This document shows positions 25,695 to 34,082 of a DNA stretch of 64,000 nt, one piece after another. A program made the position numbers and the translations under genes. A model generated the notes under the pieces. That model was not told where the DNA came from. It worked only from the letters and a program-made list of their open reading frames with translations, and searched no databases. This stretch comes from JBCBSK01 sp965250105 (GTDB taxonomy: Bacteria > Pseudomonadota > Alphaproteobacteria > Rhizobiales > Tepidamorphaceae): positions 1,178,001 through 1,242,000 of the forward strand of contig OZ252290.1 of assembly GCA_965250105.1 (NCBI GenBank). Direction: 5' to 3'. How positions within the stretch are numbered: position 1 is the stretch's first letter; every line of letters starts with the position of its first letter.

Positions 25695-26531
25695 ATGACG
25701 GAAACGTTGCCTGGTGCCAAACGGAAATACTCGCTCCCGAAGCAAAGGCAGCGCGCCGCCGCCGCTGCAAGGCCTGCTGCCAGCATGCTGACCTTGCTTG
25801 TGGCGCTCTCCTTCACGGGAACCATCGACGCGGCCGTTGCCGAGGATGCGCTCCCGATCATGGGCCAGACGCTCTCCGGCACTCATTTGCGCGCGACGCC
25901 TGACGCAAGTGGCGATCTGATGGCTACCCTGCCGCCGGGTCGTGCGGTGCCGATCATCCGCCGGATGGACCAAACCCACGAAGGCTACAACTGGTTCCAG
26001 GTCGCGATCGGCCATCAGGTGGGATATCAGTGGGGCGGCGCCTTGTGTTCTAACGACCGCCAGATCGCCGGTCTTTTGCAGCAATGCGATCCCACGAACC
26101 TGAAACAGGTTGGTGCAGGGCCAAACGGGATCACCTGGGTCAGCGGGCTTTACATGATGGGTCGGGGGAACATCACCGGGACCGACGACGATCTCGATAT
26201 CTGCCCGAAATCGAACTATCAGGCCGTTCTCTGGGACTTTGAAATCGACGACGACGGCAACACCGTGTCCTTTCCCTACTACACCTGCGATATCGCCAGT
26301 ACCGAGCCCCTCGCCACGGGCCTGCACATCAAGGGGGAATGCAGTATCAGCGACTGGGCCGATGGAGACTTCGCTCACAATTTGACGGAAGCGGAGCGTG
26401 AACTTGATATTCTGGTCTTCTACGCGGACAACCTGAACACTTTGCACGTTGTCGACCAGAGCGGCCCCGATAGCGGCCACATCACGACCTATGCGGCGTG
26501 TCTCCGTTTCTTTGGGCCCTACTCGGAGTAG
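25695..26531 (+). CDS. Secreted SH3-like domain protein, hypothetical
   Basis: 278-residue protein. After a long basic N-terminus (about 30 residues, KRKYSLPKQRQR) a hydrophobic stretch MLTLLVALSFTGTIDAAVA looks like a signal segment; ATG 25785 could be the true start, which would give an ordinary signal peptide. Residues about 55-115 resemble a bacterial SH3 domain (LSGTHLRATPDASGDLMATLPPGRAVPII, YNWFQVAIGHQVGYQWGGALC). The remaining C-terminal 160 residues have paired cysteines (CDIAS, GECSIS, AACLRFF) suggesting disulfides outside the cytosol. Some codon use is less GC-biased than the neighbours. It is flanked by CRISPR-type repeats on both sides. No function can be given. Confidence 0.65.
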   Translation: MTETLPGAKRKYSLPKQRQRAAAAARPAASMLTLLVALSFTGTIDAAVAEDALPIMGQTLSGTHLRATPDASGDLMATLPPGRAVPIIRRMDQTHEGYNWFQVAIGHQVGYQWGGALCSNDRQIAGLLQQCDPTNLKQVGAGPNGITWVSGLYMMGRGNITGTDDDLDICPKSNYQAVLWDFEIDDDGNTVSFPYYTCDIASTEPLATGLHIKGECSISDWADGDFAHNLTEAERELDILVFYADNLNTLHVVDQSGPDSGHITTYAACLRFFGPYSE

Positions 26532-26720
26532 GGTTCCAGGCTAGATGTGGTCAATCGAGCCAGAACGCATTCAATGCTGATGCTTTTGCGTTTGGAGCGC
26601 CCGTATCGGTACGGACTGACGCCGCCCCCTTGTGCTCGAGAAGCTCTTTTATTGCTTAACGCGAACTGTCAGTTTCCAAGCGAAGCCCACCCAGCAAAGC
26701 CCGGTCTCCAAGCTGACAGA

Positions 26721-26744
26721 AAGGCCGGCACCTGGGTGCCGACC
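26721..26744 (+). terminator. Strong hairpin downstream of the SH3-like gene
   Basis: AAGGCCGGCACC and GGTGCCGACCTT form a near-perfect 12-bp inverted repeat (one mismatch) with no unpaired loop beyond the turn. It is followed by TATT, a weak T-run, about 190 bp after the SH3-like stop codon. It could act as a terminator, but the poor T-tract keeps confidence modest. It abuts the CRISPR-like repeat at 26751. Confidence 0.4.
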
Positions 26745-26750
26745 TTATTC

Positions 26751-26778
26751 GGTTCATCCCCGCGCGGGCGGGGAAAAC
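26751..26778. CRISPR. Solitary type I-E CRISPR repeat
   Basis: GGTTCATCCCCGCGCGGGCG followed by GGGAAAAC matches the 28-nt repeat of the array at 48850-49183 at all but two or three positions. No second copy occurs 61 bp away on either side. It ends 16 bp before the boxR stop codon. Confidence 0.7.
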
Positions 26779-26793
26779 GAAGATAGGGCGCCG

Positions 26794-27774
26794 TCATACC
26801 CCGCTCAGGCTGAACACAGCGCCCGGCGCGATACCAGGGGTTTCATCGAGAAAGGCCCGCTCCTCGACCGCCGCGAGGACCAGCGCCATGGTCTCCTCGA
26901 TCGTCTTGCCGGATGTGTCGACATGGGCCTCGGCCCGCGCATAGAGCGCCTGCCGGCTGGTCAGGATGCTGCGCAATTCGTCCATCGCCGCCGGATTGCC
27001 GGCCATCGGCCGCTCGTCGCCCTGCGAGCGCACCCGCATCATATGTTCTTCCGGCTGCGCCCTGAGCCAGATCGTGTGGTAGTGGCGCAGCAGATAGTTG
27101 AAGGTCTCGGGCTCGGAGACAATGCCGCCGGCGACCGCCAGCACGATCGCATCATGGGTCGCGACGATGCGCTCGACCGACTGCCGCTCGAGCCGGCGAT
27201 AGCCCTCCTGCCCGTAAAGCGCCATCACCTCGTCGACCGGCATGCCGCTGGCCTGCTCGATCTCCTCGTTGAGTTCGAGAAAGGGCAACCCGACGGCCAT
27301 CGCCGTCAGCCGGCCGATGGTCGACTTGCCCGCCCCGCGCAGGCCGATGAAGGCGATGCGCTGGGCGCGCCTCAGATCGGGATGTTCGGGATCGAGGATT
27401 TCGATCACCTGGCGGCGCTGCTCGCTGGTCGCGGAACGATATAGCATGGAAATGGCGGGGACGTCGGAGAGATAAGGGTCGTCCTCGCCGACGAGCCATT
27501 CGATCTTGTAGTCGAGCGCTTCGGCGATGCGCCGCAATAGCGCGATCGAGACATTGCCCGACCCGCCTTCGAGCTGGGCCAGATAGCGCTGCGAGACCGA
27601 CGACGCCACCGCCAGCGCCTTGCGCGACATGCCCCGCCGGGCACGCGCGGTGCGCACTCGCTCGCCGACCATGTCGAGAAAGGCGGTGTTGTCGGCGGCC
27701 TGAAGGCTGCCGGCATCCGACCCGGTCACGCGGCCGCTGAAGGTGACGATCTCGTTTCTGCTGCGCGCTGCCAT
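26794..27774 (-). CDS. boxR: BoxR, benzoyl-CoA-responsive regulator (HTH plus shikimate-kinase-like domain)
   Basis: 326-residue two-domain repressor of the BzdR/BoxR family. The XRE-type helix-turn-helix lies at about residues 38-92 (ARRGMSRKALAVASSVSQRYLAQLEGG). The C-terminal shikimate-kinase-like domain carries the P-loop GLRGAGKS (144-151) and binds benzoyl-CoA in studied homologues. ATG 27774 is preferred to 27789, which has no ribosome site. It lies downstream of boxA on the same strand, with 200 bp between them. TGCA-N6-TGCA elements near 32576 and 36424 are probable targets. Just upstream, ATGAA-N6-TTCAT (27788-27803) may be a divergent relative of that site. Confidence 0.93.
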   Translation of the reverse strand: MAARSRNEIVTFSGRVTGSDAGSLQAADNTAFLDMVGERVRTARARRGMSRKALAVASSVSQRYLAQLEGGSGNVSIALLRRIAEALDYKIEWLVGEDDPYLSDVPAISMLYRSATSEQRRQVIEILDPEHPDLRRAQRIAFIGLRGAGKSTIGRLTAMAVGLPFLELNEEIEQASGMPVDEVMALYGQEGYRRLERQSVERIVATHDAIVLAVAGGIVSEPETFNYLLRHYHTIWLRAQPEEHMMRVRSQGDERPMAGNPAAMDELRSILTSRQALYARAEAHVDTSGKTIEETMALVLAAVEERAFLDETPGIAPGAVFSLSGV

Positions 27775-27974
27775 GGTATCCCGCAGCATGAACTATACTT
27801 CATAGAGGCTCAAGGGCGGCGCGGAAAACGCAGGGTTTCGCGCCGATCGGCACCGCCCGGAACCGGCCTCAAGCGGCGGAACCGGTCACGGCCCCGCCCG
27901 CATGACGATCCATTGTGCATCGAATCAGGCCGGCATCGCGCGATGCGCGCGTCAGGCAATCGCGCTGGCGACGC

Positions 27975-29198
27975 CTAATAGGTCTCGACGTGATAGCGCC
28001 CGTCGTCGCGCAGCCGGGCGCGCAATTCCGTCCAGTCGAGCCCGATTCCGGCCGCGATCTCGGCGAAGGCCGCGTCGACGCCCTCCTCCATGCCCTTGAG
28101 ACCGCAGACATAGATATGCGCATGGTCGGAGCGCAGCATGTCGGCGACCGCGTCCTTGCAGGCGAGCATGCGCTGCTGCACGTATTCCTTGGGCTGGCCG
28201 TCGATGCGCGAAAAGCACAATTCCTTGCGCATCAGGCTGTCGGGCACTTTCTTCAAGGGGCCGAAATAGGGCAACGCGTCGGGCGTGCGCGCGCCGAAGA
28301 ACAGGAGCATGCCGCCCTCGGCGTCGGGCGTCGTGCGCTGCCGGCGCATGGTGAAGGCGCGGAATGGCGCCGACCCGGTGCCGGTGCAGATCATCATCAG
28401 ATCGGCCTGCGGATCGTTCGGCATCAGGAAGGTCGCGCCGAAGGGGCCTGTCAGCCTGACTTCGTCGCCCTTGTTGAGATCACAGACATAGTTCGAGCAG
28501 ATGCCCTGCTCCTCGCGCTTCACCGTCAGCGCGATATTGTTGGTGTTCGGCCGCTCACCGTCGCGCGGGCTCGAAATCGAATAAAGCCGGGGCAGGTGCG
28601 GCTTGCCGCCGGCATCGGTGCCGGGCGCGATGATGCCGACGCTCTGGCCTTCCAGGACTGGGAAGGGCTGGTCACCAAGATCGAGGATGATGTGGCGCAC
28701 ATCGCTGTCGGCGTCCTCGCCGGTCAGCCGGTAATTGCCCTGCACGGTGGCGATGGCCGGATGACCGAGATTGAACAGGTTGACGCTCGGCTTCGACGCC
28801 GATGCGGGCGCCTTGGCCTGGCCGCCGGCGCCGGCATGGGCTTCGGCCAGCAATTGCTCGATCTCGGCATCGAGCGCCTCGATACTGGTGCCGCCGGCGC
28901 CGGTCTCGGCGATCTCTACCTGTTCGGGCAGTTCGTCCCAGGAAAACTGGTCATCCAGCGAATAGGGCGTCGTCACGACCCGCCAATTGTCGATCGAGCC
29001 CGTCGGGCAGGGCGCGATGCAGGCCATGCAGAAATTGCACTTGTCGAAATCCACCACGACATTGTTGTCATCATGGGTGATCGCATCGATCGGGCAGGCT
29101 TCCTCGCACGTGTAGCATCGGATGCAGATCTCGGGATCGATGAGATGCTGCTTGACGGGGGTGTCGGCGACAGGCTGTTCGAGGAGCGGCTTGTTCAT
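27975..29198 (-). CDS. boxA: BoxA, benzoyl-CoA 2,3-epoxidase reductase component
   Basis: 407-residue iron-sulfur flavoprotein that takes electrons from NADPH and supplies BoxB. The N-terminus holds two 4Fe-4S motifs: C25, C28, C31, C35 and C54, C57, C60, C64. The C-terminal two thirds are a ferredoxin-NADP reductase module: RLYSISSPRDG (FAD), GICSNYVCDLNKGDEVRLTGPFG, MICTGTGSAPFRAF (NADP) and HIYVCGLKGMEEGVD, ending in the aromatic VETY. Length and order match BoxA of Azoarcus. It is downstream of boxB (97 nt). The 200-bp gap to boxR shows no gene. Confidence 0.96.
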   Translation of the reverse strand: MNKPLLEQPVADTPVKQHLIDPEICIRCYTCEEACPIDAITHDDNNVVVDFDKCNFCMACIAPCPTGSIDNWRVVTTPYSLDDQFSWDELPEQVEIAETGAGGTSIEALDAEIEQLLAEAHAGAGGQAKAPASASKPSVNLFNLGHPAIATVQGNYRLTGEDADSDVRHIILDLGDQPFPVLEGQSVGIIAPGTDAGGKPHLPRLYSISSPRDGERPNTNNIALTVKREEQGICSNYVCDLNKGDEVRLTGPFGATFLMPNDPQADLMMICTGTGSAPFRAFTMRRQRTTPDAEGGMLLFFGARTPDALPYFGPLKKVPDSLMRKELCFSRIDGQPKEYVQQRMLACKDAVADMLRSDHAHIYVCGLKGMEEGVDAAFAEIAAGIGLDWTELRARLRDDGRYHVETY

Positions 29199-29295
29199 GA
29201 CAGGGGATCTCCGTCCTGATGCGGTTTGCGGAAGGCGGCCGCGGCGTCCGTCGCGCCCCGGCCGCGCCGCGTCATTGCGTGACGCTGCGGCCCGC

Positions 29296-30747
29296 TCAGG
29301 CCATGTGCAGCTTGACGTATTCGAAGTCGCCCGGCTTGTTGTCGATGCCGACGCGCGGCGGCGCGATCCAGCCGGCGAACTTGCCCGGCTCGAAGCAGGG
29401 CTCCATCAGCGACTGGATGAAATCGCCGTCGGCATGGGTCGGCAGCCATTGCGGCAGGCCGGCATCATAATCGGCGCCGCTGACGATCTCGCCATCGGGA
29501 TTGAACGGCTTGTCGGCGAACACCCCGATCTTGCGGTTGAAGGCCTCGTGCGGGAGCTTCATCTGGAAGTCGATATTGTGCTTCTCGATGATCTTGTTCC
29601 AGCGCCCGACGCCGCCCGACGCGTCGCGGGTGTAATCGTCGCGCAGGCGCATATTGATCGCCTTCAGGGCCGGCACGTCCTTTTGGACCGCCTTGCCGTC
29701 CTCGAAATCCCACACCTGATAGGTCTCGCCATCGAGCTTGTGGTCGTCGTCGAGCTTGATCTCCTGATAGCGCCCCTTGATGCCGGCATTGAAGGCGTTG
29801 GCGGCATTGGTCGAGATTTCCTGGCCGAACAGGTCGAGCGACAGCGTGTAGTGCAGGTTGAGCTTCTTCTGGATCGTCGGCAGGTCGATCACACCGAGCG
29901 CGCGGATCTTGTCGATCTCGTAGGGATCCTCGATGCCGGCCTCGTTCATGCGCTCGCAGGTCTTCTGGATGGTGCGCCCGACACCCGTCTCGCCGACGAA
30001 CATGTGGTGCGCTTCCTCGGTCAGCATGAAGCGGCAGGTGCGCGACAGCGGATCGAAGCCCGACTGCGCCAGGCTTTCGAGCTGCATCTTGCCGTCGCGG
30101 TCGGTGAAATAGGTGAACATGAAGAAGGACAGCCAGTCCGGCGTCTCCTCGTTGAAGGCGCCCAGCATGCGCGGAGCTTCTTCCGAGCCGGACGAACGGC
30201 GCAGCAGATCGTCGGCCTCCTCGCGGCCATCGGCGCCGAAATATTTGTGCAGGAGATAGACCATGGCCCAGAGATGGCGGCCTTCCTCGACATTGACCTG
30301 GAACAGGTTGCGCATGTCGTAGAGCGACGGCGCGGTCAGGCCGAGGAAACGCTGCTGCTCGACCGAAGCCGGCTCTGTATCGCCCTGGATAACGATGAGC
30401 CGGCGCAGCATCGCGCGATATTCGCCGGGCACTTCCTGCCAGGCCTTCTCGCCATAGTGCTCGCCGCAGGGGATGATGCGATCCTCGACGGCCGGTGCCA
30501 GCAACACGCCCCAGCGATATTCCGGCATCTTGACATAGTCGAACTTGGCCCAGCCCTTGGGGTCGACGCTGACGGCGGTGCGCAGATAGACGAGGCTCTT
30601 CTGGAAGTTTTCCGGGATCAGGTCGTTCCACCAGTTGATATAGCCCGGATGCCACTTTTCCAGCGCCTTGAGCACGCGCTTGTCGGAAGACAGACCGACA
30701 TTGTTCGGAATTTGAGTGTCGTATTCGACATTGATCAGATCAAGCAT
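29296..30747 (-). CDS. boxB: BoxB, benzoyl-CoA 2,3-epoxidase (di-iron oxygenase)
   Basis: 483-residue class I di-iron monooxygenase that converts benzoyl-CoA to 2,3-epoxybenzoyl-CoA using BoxA electrons and oxygen. Candidate metal ligands are all present: Glu125, Glu155, His158 (EEGRHLW), Asp216, Glu245 and His248 (TEEAHHMF), the same spacing as the ligands I recall for the Azoarcus enzyme, each five residues later. It lies 29 nt after boxC and upstream of boxA. The cytosolic enzyme is intact and of full length. Confidence 0.96.
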   Translation of the reverse strand: MLDLINVEYDTQIPNNVGLSSDKRVLKALEKWHPGYINWWNDLIPENFQKSLVYLRTAVSVDPKGWAKFDYVKMPEYRWGVLLAPAVEDRIIPCGEHYGEKAWQEVPGEYRAMLRRLIVIQGDTEPASVEQQRFLGLTAPSLYDMRNLFQVNVEEGRHLWAMVYLLHKYFGADGREEADDLLRRSSGSEEAPRMLGAFNEETPDWLSFFMFTYFTDRDGKMQLESLAQSGFDPLSRTCRFMLTEEAHHMFVGETGVGRTIQKTCERMNEAGIEDPYEIDKIRALGVIDLPTIQKKLNLHYTLSLDLFGQEISTNAANAFNAGIKGRYQEIKLDDDHKLDGETYQVWDFEDGKAVQKDVPALKAINMRLRDDYTRDASGGVGRWNKIIEKHNIDFQMKLPHEAFNRKIGVFADKPFNPDGEIVSGADYDAGLPQWLPTHADGDFIQSLMEPCFEPGKFAGWIAPPRVGIDNKPGDFEYVKLHMA

Positions 30748-30776
30748 CGGTCTTCTCCCTTGGGGTCCGGGCGCGA

Positions 30777-32438
30777 TCAGACGCGCCGCATATCGTAATT
30801 GCCGCGCACGCCCGTGCCGTAGCGCTGCAGGGCGCCGTCCTCACCGACCGCGTTGGGGCGCTGGAAGATCCAGTTCTGCCACGCCGTCAGCCGGCCGAAG
30901 ATGCGGGTTTCCATGGTTTCCGGCCCGGCGAAGCGCAGATTGGCCTCCATGCCGGTCATCGCGTCGGGCGAGAAACTGGCGCGCTCCTCGAGGAAGATGC
31001 GCACCTCGTCATCCCAGTCGACATCGTCGAAACAGAAAGTGACGAGTTCGAGTTCGTCGGCATCGAAGGCTTCGAGCGGCTCGCCGATCCGCGCCCTGGC
31101 GTCATCCACCTTGTCGGGCGCGCCGAGGAAGCGGGTTTCAAGCCGGGTCAGGTCGTTCGACATCGGGAACGGGCCGAAATTGCCCTCGGTCAACGTGATC
31201 GCGGCGACGGGGCGGTTGTCGCCCTCGAAATCGCCTTCGGCCATGTAGCTGCGGTCGACCGCGAACAGGATCTCCGCAAGGAAGCCGGCAAAGCACGAGC
31301 CCGGCTCGACGAGCGCCACCAGCGAGCGCGATGTCATGTCGATGCGCTTCAGGACCCGTTTCCAGTAGAGCAGGATCTCGTTGGCGAGCCAGTGCTCGCG
31401 ATTGTCGAGGAGAAGCTTCTCATGTGCCGCGACGGCCGCCGGATCGCCCTGGCTGTGGAACACGACGACGCCGAGCTGCAATTCGTTGAGCCTGAGATGC
31501 AGGATCGCGTCATCGAGTTCGCGCGCCAGACGCAACATCCAGGTCGCGGCACCTTCGGCGTGAAGCGCCGCCATGTCGGCGGGCGCCGAGCCGTCGGGTC
31601 CTGAAATGGTGACCTTGGCGAGGCCCTTGTCGCGCTCCACCTCCACTTCGAGGGTGGAATAGACGACGCCGCCATCTTCCGTGATCCTACGGTCGAGCGG
31701 GGTCAGCGCGATGCCCTCGGCATCGGTCGGGCGCGGCGACCTCGCGGCGAATTCGCGCGCCCGTTCGGCGACCTTCTCGGCGAATTTGCTGTTCGGCACC
31801 GCCTCGTCGACGAGCCGCCACTGCTGGGCCTTGCGCCCGCGCACGCCCTCTTCCATGGCGCAGAACACATCGGCGAGATCGCGGCGCACCTTACGCTTGT
31901 CGGTCACCCGCGTCAGCCCGCCGGTGCCGGGCAGCACCGCCAGCAGCGGCACTTCCGGCAGCGCCACATTGGACGAGCCGTCATCGGCCAGCATGATGTG
32001 GTCGCAGGCGAGCGCCAGTTCGTAGCCGCCGCCGGCACAGGACCCCTTCACCGCGCAGATGTAATGCTGCCCCGATTCCGCGCCCGCCGCCTCGAAGGTG
32101 TTGCGCGTCTCATTGGTGAACTTGCAGAAATTCACCTTATGGGCATGCGACGCGCCGGCCAGCATGCGGATATTGGCGCCGGCGCAGAACACCCGGTCAT
32201 TGCCCGATTGCAGCACCACAGCCTTGACCTCGGGATGCTCGAAGCGCAGCCGCTGAACCGCATCGGCCAGTTCGATATCGACGCCGAGATCGTAGGAATT
32301 CAGCTTCAGCTCATAGCCGTCGAACAGCCCGCCCTCGGGATCGACATCCATCGAGAGATAAGCGACGTCGCCGTCATAATCGATGCGCCAATGGCGGTAG
32401 CGCGTCGGATCGGTCTGGAAATCGATCACCTTGGTCAC
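30777..32438 (-). CDS. boxC: BoxC, 2,3-epoxybenzoyl-CoA dihydrolase
   Basis: 553-residue crotonase-superfamily enzyme that opens and hydrolyses the epoxidised ring with loss of formate, giving 3,4-dehydroadipyl-CoA semialdehyde. It has two crotonase-like halves, as expected for BoxC: the first has VKAVVLQSGNDRVFCAGANIRMLAG and GSCAGGGYELALACDHIMLADDGSSNVALPEVPLLAVLPGTGGL; the second carries LVALVEPGSCFAGFLAEILFAVDRSYM. Length matches (about 555 usual). First gene of the boxCBAR transcript. The 5' leader from the predicted promoter is about 130 nt and contains a second TGCA-N6-TGCT element at 32460-32473. Confidence 0.96.
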   Translation of the reverse strand: MTKVIDFQTDPTRYRHWRIDYDGDVAYLSMDVDPEGGLFDGYELKLNSYDLGVDIELADAVQRLRFEHPEVKAVVLQSGNDRVFCAGANIRMLAGASHAHKVNFCKFTNETRNTFEAAGAESGQHYICAVKGSCAGGGYELALACDHIMLADDGSSNVALPEVPLLAVLPGTGGLTRVTDKRKVRRDLADVFCAMEEGVRGRKAQQWRLVDEAVPNSKFAEKVAERAREFAARSPRPTDAEGIALTPLDRRITEDGGVVYSTLEVEVERDKGLAKVTISGPDGSAPADMAALHAEGAATWMLRLARELDDAILHLRLNELQLGVVVFHSQGDPAAVAAHEKLLLDNREHWLANEILLYWKRVLKRIDMTSRSLVALVEPGSCFAGFLAEILFAVDRSYMAEGDFEGDNRPVAAITLTEGNFGPFPMSNDLTRLETRFLGAPDKVDDARARIGEPLEAFDADELELVTFCFDDVDWDDEVRIFLEERASFSPDAMTGMEANLRFAGPETMETRIFGRLTAWQNWIFQRPNAVGEDGALQRYGTGVRGNYDMRRV

Positions 32439-32459
32439 TTACAGTCTCCCGATATGATG

Positions 32460-32473
32460 AGCATCATAATGCA
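32460..32473 (-). promoter_or_regulatory. Secondary BoxR-type operator in boxC leader
   Basis: On the minus strand TGCA (32473-32470), six bases, TGCT (32463-32460), one base off the TGCA-N6-TGCA pattern. It lies 22 bp before the boxC ATG and about 100 bp downstream of the main site. Multiple operators per promoter are known for BzdR. Confidence 0.45.
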
Positions 32474-32572
32474 TGCTTCCTGAGCCCGCCACCTGCGAAA
32501 CATTCCAAACTAGTGTAAATTGGAGCAGATGGGTGCGATTGTTGATGTCAATTCGATCCCGCAGCGAAATAA

Positions 32573-33133
32573 TTATGCATTATAGTGCATATCATCATCC
32601 ATGACAACCATCTCGCCATAGGCTGGGCGGCGGGCGACGAGATCGGCCGCATCCGCGTCCTCGCGGTCATTGGCGGCCAGCAATCGGGCGGCGAAACGCT
32701 CGGTCCCGGTCCGTGCCCGCACGAGATCAAGCCCCATGACGGGACCATCGCCCGTCGGCCGCGCCTCGCGCAGGCAGTCGGCGGCGATCGTCGCCAGCCG
32801 GGTCGCGGCGCGCGGCCGCCCCATGAGGAGTTTCAGACAAGCATTGGCGGTCTGGATCAGCCCCTGCACCATGGTGCGCTCGACGCTGTTTGGCCGCGCC
32901 CCGATCCAGACCGGCTCCCACACTTCATGGGTTTCCCAGAAATAGCCATGCGCATAGAGCCGGAAGCCCGCGAGCCAGGCCCTGTGGTCGCGCCAGGCGG
33001 CGGGATCGGTGACGTCTGGCGCGGCATGGGAAATGTCGAACACGACGCCGCCATCGGGCCTCGGCGTCAGGCCGGGAATGTAAGGCTCCACCGGCAAGGG
33101 CCAGTCGGTGATCTCGGCCGCCGGCAAGCTCAT
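32573..33133 (-). CDS. DUF309 domain-containing protein
   Basis: 186-residue protein with the DUF309 pattern: GFRLYAHGYFWETHEVWEPVWI followed by RTMVQGLIQTANACLKLLMGRPRAATRL. DUF309 proteins are small all-helical proteins of unknown role with a conserved His-Glu pair in the first helix (here THEVWE). ATG 33133 has AGGAG 7 nt upstream. The gene sits inside the benzoate cluster between the hydrolase and boxC, and its 3' end holds the box promoter. Such a gene recurs beside box genes in other alphaproteobacteria as far as I recall, suggesting an accessory part in the pathway, but no activity is established. Confidence 0.8.
   Translation of the reverse strand: MSLPAAEITDWPLPVEPYIPGLTPRPDGGVVFDISHAAPDVTDPAAWRDHRAWLAGFRLYAHGYFWETHEVWEPVWIGARPNSVERTMVQGLIQTANACLKLLMGRPRAATRLATIAADCLREARPTGDGPVMGLDLVRARTGTERFAARLLAANDREDADAADLVARRPAYGEMVVMDDDMHYNA
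32576..32607 (-). promoter_or_regulatory. box promoter with BoxR-type operator over the -10
   Basis: On the minus strand: -35 TTGTCA (32607-32602), 17-bp spacer, consensus -10 TATAAT (32584-32579). TGCA (32589-32586), N6, TGCA (32579-32576) is superimposed on the -10. This is the arrangement described for BoxR/BzdR-controlled promoters in Azoarcus. The promoter lies inside the last codons of the DUF309 gene, so the box core can be expressed separately from the upstream ligase operon. Confidence 0.75.
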
Positions 33134-33224
33134 GTCGTGCTCCTGTCGGGCCCGGGCCGCGAGCGCCCGGCTTGGCCCTTTCTGCGGTCGCGCTATACCA
33201 GCCGGCCGCTCGGCGGGATACCGC

Positions 33225-34040
33225 TCAGGCGACCGCCACCTCGGCGGCCTCGATCCGGTCGAGCCGGGCGATGAAATCGGCAACCGCCCGAAGCGTCTTC
33301 TCGGGCTGATCGACGAAGGGGGCATGGCCGCAATCGTCGAGGATCACCCGGTCGAGCGGCGCGTAGAGCCCCTCATCCAGCGCATCGATCTGCGCCAGCG
33401 TGCCATAGGCGTCGTCGACGCCCTGAATGGCGAGCACCGGAACCCGCTGATAGGCGATGGCATATTGGATGTCCCATGCCTTGAAGTCGGGATCGAGCCA
33501 GGCATCGTTCCAGCCGCGAAAGGCGCCGTCGACGCCATCATGATATTTGCCGAGCCGCGCCTTGAGATCGCCGGTCTCATAGGCCTGTTTGGCCTCGGCG
33601 ATCGCCGCAAGCCCCATAGGCTCGGTGAAGAAATGCGGCGCCATCAAAACCAGGCCGCGAATCCGGTGATCCTGAATATTGCCGCAATAGAGCGTGGCGA
33701 TCGATGCGCCATCGCTATGACCGAGCAGGACGCCCGAGCGGAAGCCGATGGCGTCGAGCACCTTGGGCAAGACCTCGACGGCCTCGCGCGTCATGTAGTC
33801 GAGCGGGCGCGGCAGCGCGATCGGGTCCGAGCGGCCATAGCCCTGGCGCGAATAGGCGAAGACGCCATGGCCGGTCGCCTCGGCGACGCGGGCGGGAAAA
33901 TCGCGCAACAGATCGACCGAGCCAAGCCCCTCATGCAACATGACGATGGTCGGCGCCGCGTCGGGCCGAGGGCCGAAGAACCGGCCTTCCAGCGACACGC
34001 CGTCGATCGTCAGCGTTTCCGGTTGCGATGCGACACCCAT
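33225..34040 (-). CDS. Alpha/beta hydrolase of the box cluster
   Basis: 271-residue alpha/beta-hydrolase fold protein. The nucleophile elbow is GHSDGAS with Ser109; the oxyanion region is MLHEGLGSVDLLRDFP, and a late DDCGHAPFVDQPEKT supplies the catalytic His. ATG 34040 has GAGGAG upstream. It lies 42 nt after the benzoate-CoA ligase gene. Hydrolases at this place in box operons may act as thioesterases that relieve CoA trapping, or hydrolyse an off-pathway ester or lactone; both are inference. Confidence 0.85.
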   Translation of the reverse strand: MGVASQPETLTIDGVSLEGRFFGPRPDAAPTIVMLHEGLGSVDLLRDFPARVAEATGHGVFAYSRQGYGRSDPIALPRPLDYMTREAVEVLPKVLDAIGFRSGVLLGHSDGASIATLYCGNIQDHRIRGLVLMAPHFFTEPMGLAAIAEAKQAYETGDLKARLGKYHDGVDGAFRGWNDAWLDPDFKAWDIQYAIAYQRVPVLAIQGVDDAYGTLAQIDALDEGLYAPLDRVILDDCGHAPFVDQPEKTLRAVADFIARLDRIEAAEVAVA

Positions 34041-34082
34041 CCCCTGTTCTCCTCGTTCGCCGCCGGCCTTGCGGCCATATTC

